This document shows, piece by piece, positions 1-6,253 of a DNA stretch of 7,936 nt. Both the position numbers and the translations under genes were made by a program. Location: contig CAMOZF010000075.1 of NCBI GenBank assembly GCA_946630765.1, forward strand, positions 1-7,936. The letters run 5' to 3'. This DNA is from an uncultured Lachnospiraceae bacterium. GTDB taxonomy: Bacteria; Bacillota_A; Clostridia; Lachnospirales; Lachnospiraceae. Under the pieces are notes generated by a model. That model was not told the DNA's origin and ran no database searches. It worked only from the letters and a program-made list of their open reading frames with translations. How positions within the stretch are numbered: the first letter of the stretch is position 1; every line of letters begins with the position of its first letter.

Positions 1-206
1 GGAAGACCGAAGGACCCGAGAAGCAGGTAGACGGCACAGGCAGCCAGCGCCGAGCGCAGCCGAAGCACGTAGACCGACAGGTACAGGACAAGGGTTGCAA
101 GAGAGATCGGAACCGGTCCGATCGGAATCGACAGCGGCGCAATCACACAGAGAAGTGCAGCCATGACGGCCGCGGCCGCAAGTTCGTAAATCGCAGTTTT
201 TTTCAT
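1..206 (-). CDS. bioY: Biotin transporter BioY, N-terminal part (cut by window edge)
   Basis: This is the S-component (substrate-binding membrane subunit) of an energy-coupling-factor biotin importer, acting in the cytoplasmic membrane. I read it by translating the minus strand from the ATG at 206-204; 68 codons are visible and the rest lies beyond position 1. After a short basic start (MKKTAIYEL) comes a hydrophobic helix, then the family hallmark PIGPVPISLATL at about residues 28-39, then a second hydrophobic run and AVYLLLGSFGL, all characteristic of BioY. The start is supported by a strong GGGAGGAT ribosome binding site at 218-211, four bases before the ATG. Upstream lie a sigma-A promoter and a BirA-type operator, so biotin-dependent repression is expected. 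No bio biosynthesis gene or ECF module gene is visible nearby, so it may be a scavenging gene using a shared ECF module; that last point is inference. Confidence 0.93.
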   Translation of the reverse strand, partial: MKKTAIYELAAAAVMAALLCVIAPLSIPIGPVPISLATLVLYLSVYVLRLRSALAACAVYLLLGSFGL

Positions 207-282
207 ACAAATCCTCCCAGCGATGCCGAAATTCATCGCGTCAGTGCGGCTTTTTTGCGCGTACCGACGAAAAGGGCATCGG
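207..282 (-). other. bioY 5' leader with a possible long-range stem
   Basis: The predicted bioY transcript starts near 280, giving a leader of about 74 nt. Its first bases (CGATGCC read from 281 to 275 on the minus strand) are complementary to GGCATCG at 227-221, just upstream of the ribosome binding site. The same GGCATCG segment also contains CATCG, which can pair with CGATG at 238-234, giving a short alternative hairpin. The stems are only 7 and 5 bp, so this may be chance. No riboswitch family was recognised. Confidence 0.2.
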
Positions 283-286
283 CAGG

Positions 287-315
287 AGTATAGCAGTTTT
301 CTGACGATATGTCAA
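287..315 (-). promoter_or_regulatory. bioY sigma-A promoter
   Basis: Read on the minus strand, a consensus -35 box TTGACA (315-310) is followed after exactly 17 nt by the -10 box TATACT (292-287). Transcription would start near 280. The -35 box lies inside one half-site of the BirA-type operator, so a bound repressor would exclude RNA polymerase. Confidence 0.88.
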
Positions 316-339
316 CTTTAAAACTGAAAAGGTTGACAT
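309..339. promoter_or_regulatory. BirA-type biotin operator
   Basis: Two perfectly inverted 8-bp half-sites, ATGTCAAC at 309-316 and GTTGACAT at 332-339, are separated by 15 bp. This long-spaced dyad fits the known bacterial BirA operator architecture (half-sites of the TTGTNAAC kind separated by 14-16 bp), bound by a dimer of biotin-protein ligase carrying biotinyl-5'-AMP. One half-site overlaps the -35 box of bioY, the gene most often under BirA control, which makes the assignment strong without birA in view. The operator ends 58 bp upstream of the proposed -35 of the rightward hydrolase promoter, so it probably controls bioY only. Confidence 0.85.
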
Positions 340-396
340 TTAGTCACTGACATACTGTTTCTCCTGGAAATGATGCGCCGGGATAACAGGAAAGGC

Positions 397-425
397 TGGA
401 TTTTCCGCGGCGCCTGGGTTATAAT
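397..425 (+). promoter_or_regulatory. Probable promoter of the alpha/beta-hydrolase gene
   Basis: A perfect TATAAT at 420-425 lies about 30 bp before the start codon. Seventeen bases upstream, TGGATT (397-402) matches TTGACA at only three positions, so the -35 is weak and the promoter may be modest or activator-assisted. Transcription would begin near 432, leaving a leader of about 24 nt. Confidence 0.5.
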
Positions 426-455
426 TGCGGTAATATTTAATCAGGAGGAAGCATT

Positions 456-1190
456 ATGCAGGAATTCTATATCAACAGCGACGGAATCCGCCTTCACGCG
501 AAGCTTGACAGGCCGGAAGGGCTCGAAAAATGTCCCCTGTGCATTGTGATTCACGGCTTCACGGGGCACATGGAGGAGGCGCATATCATTGCGGCTTCGG
601 AGGCGATCAATGCCTGCGGAATCGCGACGCTTCGCGTGGAAATGTACGGGCACGGACAAAGCGACGGCGCATTCCGGGACCATACGCTTTATAAATGGGT
701 AACGAACGGGCTCGCGGTGATTGATTACGCGAAAACGCTGGATTTTGTTACCGATCTGTATATCACGGGCCATTCGCAGGGCGGGCTTCTGACCATGCTC
801 CTTGCGGGAATGTGCGCGGACGATTTCAAGGCCGTGATCCCGCTTTCCCCGGCGTGGATGATTCCGGAAGGCGCACGGGAGGGCACGCTTCTCGGGCAGA
901 ATTTCGATCCGAAGCACATCCCGGATGAGCTGTCGTTTGGCGAAAGCGGACTTTCCGGAAACTATATCCGCGTCGCGCAGACCATTCATGTCGAGGATGA
1001 AATCGCCCGCTATGAAGGACCGGTCCTGATTATTCAGGGCGATGAGGACGAGGCCGTTCCGCTTTCCTACGCGAAAAAGGCCGAAGAACTCTACAAAAAC
1101 GCCAAGCTCGTCATCATCCCCGGCGACGACCACTGCTACACAAGGCACCTGCCGCAGGTCGTCTCGGCACTGAAGGATTTCCTGGGTTGA
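456..1190 (+). CDS. Alpha/beta-hydrolase, cinnamoyl/feruloyl esterase-like
   Basis: A 244-residue single-domain serine hydrolase with no signal peptide, hence cytoplasmic. It has the oxyanion-hole motif HGFTG (residues 33-37), the strand-turn YGHGQSDG (64-71), the nucleophile elbow GHSQGG with Ser107, a probable acid Asp198 in GDEDEAVP, and His226 in GDDHCYTRH, forming a complete triad. Length, motif order and the lid segment around NFDPKHIPDELSF (149-161) closely resemble lactobacillar cinnamoyl esterases of the LJ0536 type, which hydrolyse esters of hydroxycinnamic acids; that resemblance is from memory of the family. Substrate is therefore probably a small carboxylic ester, but a generic carboxylesterase or acyl-sugar deacylase is possible. 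The start is fixed by AGGAGG at 443-448, seven bases before ATG. It lies 122 bp upstream of the glycosidase-like gene on the same strand and could be co-transcribed with it. Confidence 0.85.
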   Translation: MQEFYINSDGIRLHAKLDRPEGLEKCPLCIVIHGFTGHMEEAHIIAASEAINACGIATLRVEMYGHGQSDGAFRDHTLYKWVTNGLAVIDYAKTLDFVTDLYITGHSQGGLLTMLLAGMCADDFKAVIPLSPAWMIPEGAREGTLLGQNFDPKHIPDELSFGESGLSGNYIRVAQTIHVEDEIARYEGPVLIIQGDEDEAVPLSYAKKAEELYKNAKLVIIPGDDHCYTRHLPQVVSALKDFLG

Positions 1191-1219
1191 TCTCCCAAAT
1201 TGCTTAACTCGCCTGCGGG

Positions 1220-1271
1220 ATCATGTTCCCTCATCGGTTCCGCTTTGAAGTCACTGTTGAGGGAACATGAT
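1220..1271. repeat. Perfect 14-bp inverted repeat upstream of the glycosidase-like gene
   Basis: ATCATGTTCCCTCA at 1220-1233 is repeated as its exact reverse complement at 1258-1271, with a 24-bp spacer. Inside the spacer, 1235-1238 and 1253-1256 can add three more pairs and one G-U after a single T-T mismatch. No T-run follows on either side, so it is not a normal intrinsic terminator. It lies 29 bp after the hydrolase stop and 41 bp before the next ATG. It could be an mRNA processing or stabilising hairpin between two operon genes, a protein-binding site, or a copy of a small dispersed repeat. No convincing sigma-A promoter was found in this intergenic stretch. Confidence 0.8.
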
Positions 1272-1312
1272 TACCCTCGGTTCGGGATGACAGAAGGAAA
1301 GGAAAAGCAGCA

Positions 1313-3460
1313 ATGAATGAACACCTTGAGCGGGCCATGAGATATGCCCAGCTGACGATCTGCGAGGGCGACGTCGGGAACTTTGATCCGGACCAGTGGC
1401 TTCGGTATCTGGAGGAATGCAAATGCGACGGCCTGGTTCTCGGGTCCGGCGGCTATATTGCCTATCATGACACGGACATTCCGCATCACTACCGGGTGAA
1501 GCATCCGGCGCACGAGGACGTTTTCGGCTATATGGTCGCGGCGGTCCGGAAGAAGGGTTACGCTGTGATCTGCCGGACGGATTCCCATGCGCTCCACGAG
1601 GACGCTTTCCAGGCGCATCCGGAATGGGCGGCGAGAACGAAGGACGGCAAACCGCGGCGGCACTGGTCTTATTCCGCGGTGTATGTCAGCTGCCCTTTGG
1701 GGCCCTACGGCTTCGAATTCATGCGCGAGGTGCATGGGGAGCTCGCGAGGAAGTACGATCTGGACGCGATCTTCTGCAACCGCTGGCCCGGTTCCGGCGT
1801 GTGCTACTGCGACGCCTGCCGGGAGAATTTCCGCGCGTTCTGCGGTCGGGAAATTCCGGAAAGCTTTGACGATCCTTCCGACGAAACGGTGCGGCTCTAC
1901 AGAAAATGGCACGAAAAGCGCGCCTTTGAGCTCTGCAGATGCTGGGACGAGGAAATTCAGAAAAATAACCCGAAGATGCGTTTCGTGCCGAATTCCTCGG
2001 TCGGGACGGAACCCTTTATCGACAATAAGCTCCTGGGCGACTATGCGGAGGTGCTCTACGCGGACTATCAGGGCCGTTCCGGGCTGATGACACCCTGGTT
2101 CAACGGAAGAACCGCGAAAGAGCTCCGCGCGGTCCTCGGCGACAAACCGATCGGCGGCATCTTTTCCACAGGGACCTGCGAAAAGCGCTGGAAAGATTCG
2201 GTACAGGAGAAAGCGGAGCTGGAGCTGTGGATTTCCGAAGCCGTCGCAAACGGCCTCCGGCCCTGGTTCACGAAATTCAGCGTGCAGGTATTTGACGAGC
2301 GCTGGATGCCGGTTGTGAAAAGCCTCTACAACAAGTATTACCGCTGGGAGAAATACCTCCGGCACACGAGAAGCCGCGCCGAAGTCGCGCTGATGTTCTC
2401 ACAGCAGACCGTGAAGGAATACGCATTTTCCGAGCGGGAGCGGCTCGTGGAAAAGCCCATAAATGGCTGGTATCAGGCCCTCGAGGCCTCCGGAATCCCC
2501 TTTGATATGCTGGACAGCCACGATATCGACGCGGAGCATCTTGTGCGTTATAAAGCCGTGATCCTTCCGAATATCGCGGTGCTTTCCGCGGAGGACTGCC
2601 GGGCGCTTCAGGCGTATGTGTGCGTCGGCGGGGCGCTTCTTGCGAGCTATGAGACCTCGCTTGTCGATGAAAACGGCAAGCGGCGGGCGGACTTCGGGCT
2701 TTCTCAGCTTTTCGGGCTGCATGCAAACGGCAGGAGCGTAAGAAACGAGCAGAATGCCTATATCAGCATGCGTCCCGGGATCGGGGATCCGATCCTGTCG
2801 GAGGGATTTTTCGGGGAAACGGGTGCGCCTACGGGCACGTCCGGCAGCAGGCAGGAGGACGCAGCGCTTGAGGAGCACTGGACGGAGAATCTTCGGCTTG
2901 TCGGAACGGAAAACCGTGTCGGGATCTCCTATAACCCCGACGATTTTGAATCTTCGCCCTATTGCGCGGTGCCGGCCTTCCCGGATCTTCCGATGGAAGA
3001 GGTGTATCCGCGGGAGGTTCCGGCGGACTATGAGGAGGTCTTTTTCCGAAAGTACGGCGCGGGCCGCGTGGTATATTTCCCGGGAGATTTGGACCGCGCG
3101 TACTGGGACTATCTACTTCCTGACCATCGGAAATTACTCCGAAATTCCGTGCGCTGGGCAATCGGCGGCGACGATCCGATTCGGCTTTATGCGGCCGGCT
3201 TCATCGATGTGACGGTCTTCGAAAATGAGGAAGGCGTGATCATTCATCTTGTGAATATGACAACGGTTCATGCGATGCGCGGGCCTGCGGAGGAGATTCT
3301 TCCCGTGAGCGATCTGAAGCTGGAGATCCGCAATGACCTCGTAGGATCCGGAGATTTTCAGACAATGGAAGGAACGATCCTGTCCGTCACGCGGGACGAA
3401 ACCTACACAACCGTTCGGCTTGACAGGCTGGAGCTTCACGAAATGATCATCTGCAGATAA
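1313..3460 (+). CDS. Putative glycoside hydrolase, GH42/GHL6-like with trimerisation-type domain
   Basis: A 715-residue cytoplasmic protein (no signal peptide). Residues about 10-345 look like a TIM barrel of the GH42 or 'hypothetical glycosyl hydrolase 6' kind, with AHPEWAART (101-109), the strand YDLDAIFCNRW (148-158) and the cluster CYCDACRENF (164-173), which resembles the zinc-binding Cys cluster of GH42 beta-galactosidases. Residues about 355-620 resemble the GH42 trimerisation domain (VILPNIAVLS at 416-425, YVCVGGALLASYET at 435-448, GRVVYFPGDLDRAYW at 584-598). A small C-terminal beta domain follows (about 625-715). At the point where GH42 has Asn-Glu (acid/base), this protein reads Asn156-Arg157, so the activity cannot be assumed to be beta-galactosidase. 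The start is supported by AAGGAAAGG at 1294-1302. The lacA/bgaA name is not justified. The gene is followed after 44 bp by the LarA-family gene, suggesting one operon acting on a glycosylated acid or similar compound; substrate unknown. Confidence 0.72.
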   Translation: MNEHLERAMRYAQLTICEGDVGNFDPDQWLRYLEECKCDGLVLGSGGYIAYHDTDIPHHYRVKHPAHEDVFGYMVAAVRKKGYAVICRTDSHALHEDAFQAHPEWAARTKDGKPRRHWSYSAVYVSCPLGPYGFEFMREVHGELARKYDLDAIFCNRWPGSGVCYCDACRENFRAFCGREIPESFDDPSDETVRLYRKWHEKRAFELCRCWDEEIQKNNPKMRFVPNSSVGTEPFIDNKLLGDYAEVLYADYQGRSGLMTPWFNGRTAKELRAVLGDKPIGGIFSTGTCEKRWKDSVQEKAELELWISEAVANGLRPWFTKFSVQVFDERWMPVVKSLYNKYYRWEKYLRHTRSRAEVALMFSQQTVKEYAFSERERLVEKPINGWYQALEASGIPFDMLDSHDIDAEHLVRYKAVILPNIAVLSAEDCRALQAYVCVGGALLASYETSLVDENGKRRADFGLSQLFGLHANGRSVRNEQNAYISMRPGIGDPILSEGFFGETGAPTGTSGSRQEDAALEEHWTENLRLVGTENRVGISYNPDDFESSPYCAVPAFPDLPMEEVYPREVPADYEEVFFRKYGAGRVVYFPGDLDRAYWDYLLPDHRKLLRNSVRWAIGGDDPIRLYAAGFIDVTVFENEEGVIIHLVNMTTVHAMRGPAEEILPVSDLKLEIRNDLVGSGDFQTMEGTILSVTRDETYTTVRLDRLELHEMIICR

Positions 3461-3504
3461 AAGCCCGAAAAAACATCGGATCCCGGAAGAGAGAGGAGAT
3501 TCAT

Positions 3505-4788
3505 ATGCCGTATATTCAGTTCCCCTACGGGAAGAAAAAACTGGGACTGGAGATCCCGGAGGCGCGCTTTCAGGGCGTGCTTGATTCGGCGCTTGAGCGT
3601 TTTGTGCCTGACCTTTCTGAAGAGGCGCTTGTAGAGGAAGCGCTTCGGAACCCGGTCGGTTCGGCGCCGCTTTCGGTTCTTGCGAAAGGGAAGAAAAAGG
3701 TCGTTGTGATCTGCTCGGATCACACAAGGCCGGTTCCGTCGCGGCTTCTTCTGCCGCCGATGCTCCGGGAGATCCGAAAGGGCAGTCCCGGGGCAGACAT
3801 CACGCTTCTCATCGCGACCGGATGCCACAGAGAGACGCGGAAGGACGAGCTTCTTCAGAAGTTCGGCCCGGAGATCATGGAAAATGAAAAGATCGTGATC
3901 CACGACTGCGATGATACGGAGAATCTGGTCTCTTTAGGGAGCCTCCCGTCCGGCGGGGAGCTGGTGGTGAACCGCCTCGCTGCGGAAGCGGATCTTCTGG
4001 TTTCGGAGGGCTTTATCGAGCCGCACTTCTTCGCCGGCTTTTCCGGCGGCAGAAAGAGCGTGCTTCCCGGAATTGCCGGAAGAAAAACGGTGCTCTACAA
4101 TCACAACGCCGCATTCATCAACGATCCAAAGGCGAGAACCGGCGTGATCGAGGGCAATCCGATCCACCGGGATATGATCTTTGCCGCGAGAAAGGCCGGG
4201 CTTTCCTTTATCCTGAATGTCGTGATCAGCTCGGAAAAGAAGATCCTCTATGCGGCCTCCGGGGATCCGGAGGAGGCGCACCGGGCCGGACGGGAGTTCC
4301 TGGCGTCGCTTTCTTCCGTGACGAAGATCCCCGCGGATATTGTGATCACGACAAACGGCGGGTATCCGCTGGATCAGAATATTTACCAGGCCGTGAAGGG
4401 CATGACGGCGGCGGAGGCGTGCGTGAATCCGGGCGGCGTGATTATCATGCTCGCGGAATCCGCGGACGGCGCGGGCGGAGAGAGCTTCCTTCGGACCTTC
4501 CAGGAGGAGAAGGATCTTGCGAAAATGACGCAGCGCTTCCTCGATACGCCCGCGGATGAAACCATTGTCGATCAGTGGCAGTCGCAGATCTTCGCGCGCG
4601 TGATGATGCGGTCCAAAGTGGTCTATCTCTCGGAGGCGGCGGACGAACTGGTGCGGGATTTCGGCATGATTCCGGCGCACAGCCTCGAGGAGACCCTGCG
4701 TGCGGCGGACGGCATACTTCGGGAAAAGGGTCTGGAAAATGGCAGCATTCTCGCGATTCCGGACGGCGTCGCGGTGATCGTACGGTAA
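3505..4788 (+). CDS. larA: LarA-family nickel-pincer 2-hydroxyacid racemase/epimerase
   Basis: A 427-residue cytoplasmic enzyme (DUF2088/LarA superfamily) that inverts the C2 stereocentre of 2-hydroxyacids by proton-coupled hydride transfer using the nickel-pincer nucleotide (NPN) cofactor. The motifs SDHTRPVP (71-78), TGCHRE (105-110), EPHFFAGFSGGRK (172-184) and YNHNA (198-202) are intact. Residues I recall from Lactiplantibacillus plantarum LarA fall at the same numbers here: Asp72, Arg75, His108, His174, Lys184 (covalent pincer attachment), His200, Tyr294, Gln295, Lys298 and Trp358. The protein should therefore bind the cofactor and be active. Family members also act on malate, phenyllactate, 2-hydroxyglutarate and, as a 2-epimerase, gluconate, so lactate is not assured; the symbol denotes the family. 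The neighbours suggest a sugar acid (inference). AGGAG at 3494-3498 fixes the start. The LarB, LarC and LarE cofactor genes are not in the window and must be elsewhere. Confidence 0.9.
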   Translation: MPYIQFPYGKKKLGLEIPEARFQGVLDSALERFVPDLSEEALVEEALRNPVGSAPLSVLAKGKKKVVVICSDHTRPVPSRLLLPPMLREIRKGSPGADITLLIATGCHRETRKDELLQKFGPEIMENEKIVIHDCDDTENLVSLGSLPSGGELVVNRLAAEADLLVSEGFIEPHFFAGFSGGRKSVLPGIAGRKTVLYNHNAAFINDPKARTGVIEGNPIHRDMIFAARKAGLSFILNVVISSEKKILYAASGDPEEAHRAGREFLASLSSVTKIPADIVITTNGGYPLDQNIYQAVKGMTAAEACVNPGGVIIMLAESADGAGGESFLRTFQEEKDLAKMTQRFLDTPADETIVDQWQSQIFARVMMRSKVVYLSEAADELVRDFGMIPAHSLEETLRAADGILREKGLENGSILAIPDGVAVIVR

Positions 4789-4811
4789 GTGAAAAAGAAA
4801 GGACAATCGTT

Positions 4812-6131
4812 ATGACAGCACTTGAAAAAGGTTATGAACTTCTGAACGCATGGCGGGGTGAAGACTACATTCACGGCTGCGGCGTGCTTCCGGAAATCGG
4901 CACACTCACGGCGCGTTACGGTAAAAAAGTCATGCTGGTTTCCACGAAAACCCATGCGCCGCTGACGGAGCAGGCGATCGGATCGATTCGGGCAGCGGGC
5001 GGAATGCTGGTTCCTGAAACCATTGTCCCCGGCGCCCGGCCGAATGCGCCGAAGGAGGATGTGTACCGGATAGCTGCTGAAATCCTGCGTGTTCATCCGG
5101 ACGTGGTGATTTCCTTCGGCGGCGGCTCGACGATTGACGCCGTGAAGGCTGCGATTGCGCTTGCAGTGCTTGAAGATGGAGAAGCTCCGTCTGCCGGAGA
5201 CGGGAAGGACGATCTTTCTTGGCAGGGCGGCCCGGTTGACCGCTTCTTCGGTACGGGGCTCGTCACGGAGGCGCTTCAGAGCAGCGGCCGGAAAATGCTT
5301 CCGCATATTGCTGTCGAGACAGCGGCGTCCTCCGGCGCGCATCTGACGAAATACGCCAATATTACGGATCTTCAGGGCGGACAGAAGATGCTGATCGTGG
5401 ACCCTGCGGTCGTTCCGACGGCGGCTTTATTTGACTATGACGCGACACTTTCCATGCCGCGTTCCGTCACCATCGACGGCGCGCTGGACGGGATCTCGCA
5501 TACCCTTGAGGTATTCTGGGGCGCAAAGCCGGACTCTTATGAAAAAGCGCAGGAAATCGCGCTGACAGCGTTGGAACTGATTCTCGATAATGCGAAGAAG
5601 GTGCTGGAGAATCCGTCTGACCGCGCGGGGCGCGAGGCGCTTGGTGTCGCGACGGACCTTGGCGGCTATGCCATTATGGTCGGCGGAACCTCCGGCGCAC
5701 ATCTCACGAGCTTTTCTCTGATTGATGTGACGGCGCACGGAACCGCCTGCGGCATCATGAATCCCTACTATGCGGTGTTCTATTCGCCGGCGATTCAGGA
5801 GCAGCTCGCTACGATCGGAGAAGTGCTGAAAAGATACGGCTTCATGGAAGAGGACGCTGCCTTGCTTCAGGGACGCGCGCGTGCAGAGGCCGTTTCGTGC
5901 GGGATGATGACATTTGCCGCATCGATCGGCGCACCGACAAAGCTTTCGGAGCTTCCTTCTTTCAGGGAAGCGCATGTGGCGCGCATTCTTTCGGCGGCAA
6001 AGAAGCCCGAGCTTAAGATGAAGCTTCAGAACATGCCGGTGCCGATGACGGCGGAAGATGTGGACCCCTATATGGGTCCGGTCATCCGCGCGGCAGTATC
6101 CGGTGATCTCTCAGTCATCGTCAATAAATGA
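4812..6131 (+). CDS. Iron-containing alcohol dehydrogenase, divergent subfamily
   Basis: A 439-residue group III (Fe-dependent) NAD(P)-linked dehydrogenase. The Rossmann-like N-terminal domain carries GGGSTIDAVKA (103-113) for dinucleotide binding. The helical C-terminal domain carries the probable metal ligands Asp226 and His230 (DGISH), His297 (SGAHLTS) and His309 (TAHGTA). The usual TTAGTGSE stretch is replaced by ETAASSGAHLTKY (169-181), and a long insert spans about 120-163, so it is not a standard butanol, lactaldehyde or propanediol dehydrogenase. The start is the ATG at 4812, preceded by AAAGGA (4798-4803, 8 nt spacing); the frame stays open further upstream to 4575 but that part overlaps larA and looks spurious. 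It begins 23 bp after the larA stop, so the two are almost certainly co-transcribed. The role is probably oxidation or reduction of a hydroxyl on the racemase substrate or product, or of a related aldehyde. The substrate is unknown. Confidence 0.85.
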   Translation: MTALEKGYELLNAWRGEDYIHGCGVLPEIGTLTARYGKKVMLVSTKTHAPLTEQAIGSIRAAGGMLVPETIVPGARPNAPKEDVYRIAAEILRVHPDVVISFGGGSTIDAVKAAIALAVLEDGEAPSAGDGKDDLSWQGGPVDRFFGTGLVTEALQSSGRKMLPHIAVETAASSGAHLTKYANITDLQGGQKMLIVDPAVVPTAALFDYDATLSMPRSVTIDGALDGISHTLEVFWGAKPDSYEKAQEIALTALELILDNAKKVLENPSDRAGREALGVATDLGGYAIMVGGTSGAHLTSFSLIDVTAHGTACGIMNPYYAVFYSPAIQEQLATIGEVLKRYGFMEEDAALLQGRARAEAVSCGMMTFAASIGAPTKLSELPSFREAHVARILSAAKKPELKMKLQNMPVPMTAEDVDPYMGPVIRAAVSGDLSVIVNK

Positions 6132-6135
6132 AACA

Positions 6136-6154
6136 TTTATCGAAAAACAATAAA
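6136..6154. promoter_or_regulatory. Candidate operator 1 (19-bp imperfect palindrome)
   Basis: TTTATCG at 6136-6142 and CAATAAA at 6148-6154 form an inverted repeat with 5-bp spacing, six of seven positions matching. It has the same half-site and spacing as the perfect palindrome at 6209-6227 and ends 6 bp before the -35 box. The regulator is unknown. Confidence 0.55.
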
Positions 6155-6160
6155 TAATAC

Positions 6161-6189
6161 TTGACAAATTTCCCCTCTGCTGTTATGAT
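6161..6189 (+). promoter_or_regulatory. Sigma-A promoter of the DUF4153/DUF4173 gene
   Basis: A consensus TTGACA (6161-6166), a 17-nt spacer and TATGAT (6184-6189) give a near-ideal sigma-A promoter. Transcription would start near 6196, leaving a leader of about 58 nt. The promoter begins 30 bp after the stop codon of the dehydrogenase, so the membrane protein gene has its own transcription start. Confidence 0.88.
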
Positions 6190-6208
6190 GCCATCAGATT
6201 TGTAAATA

Positions 6209-6227
6209 TTTATCGCAAATCGATAAA
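6209..6227. promoter_or_regulatory. Candidate operator 2 (19-bp perfect palindrome)
   Basis: TTTATCG at 6209-6215 and CGATAAA at 6221-6227 are exact inverted copies separated by 5 bp. The site lies at about +13 to +31 relative to the predicted transcription start, a typical repressor position. In RNA it could also form a 7-bp hairpin ending 14 nt before the AGGGGA ribosome binding site. The binding protein is not identifiable from the motif alone. Confidence 0.68.
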
Positions 6228-6253
6228 GTCATCATGACAGAGAGGGGATTGCT

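Noticed and set aside
333..338. Rightward TTGACA considered as the -35 box of the esterase promoter.
   Set aside because: No acceptable -10 box lies 16-18 bp downstream; it is explained by the symmetry of the BirA-type operator, and TATAAT at 420-425 is a better start point.
1220..1271. The inverted repeat considered as an intrinsic terminator of the esterase gene.
   Set aside because: The arms are strong but no U-tract follows on the plus strand; the next bases are TACCCTCGG.
1271..2365. A 364-codon open frame on the minus strand opposite the glycosidase-like gene.
   Set aside because: Its translation shows no recognisable domain and it lies opposite a gene with clear domains and a ribosome binding site; high GC and codon bias create such shadow frames.
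3934..4806. A 290-codon minus-strand open frame opposite larA.
   Set aside because: larA has a complete active site and a good start; the antisense product is rich in Arg and His with no family signature, typical of a shadow frame.
4575..4811. An upstream extension of the dehydrogenase frame from an earlier ATG.
   Set aside because: It overlaps the end of larA by over 200 bp, is Gly/Arg-rich and unlike the family, and the ATG at 4812 has its own AAAGGA site.
6124..6140. ATAAATG and CATTTAT as a hairpin at the dehydrogenase stop, considered as a terminator.
   Set aside because: The stem is seven weak, A/T-rich pairs with a 3-nt loop, and it is followed by A-rich rather than T-rich sequence on the plus strand.
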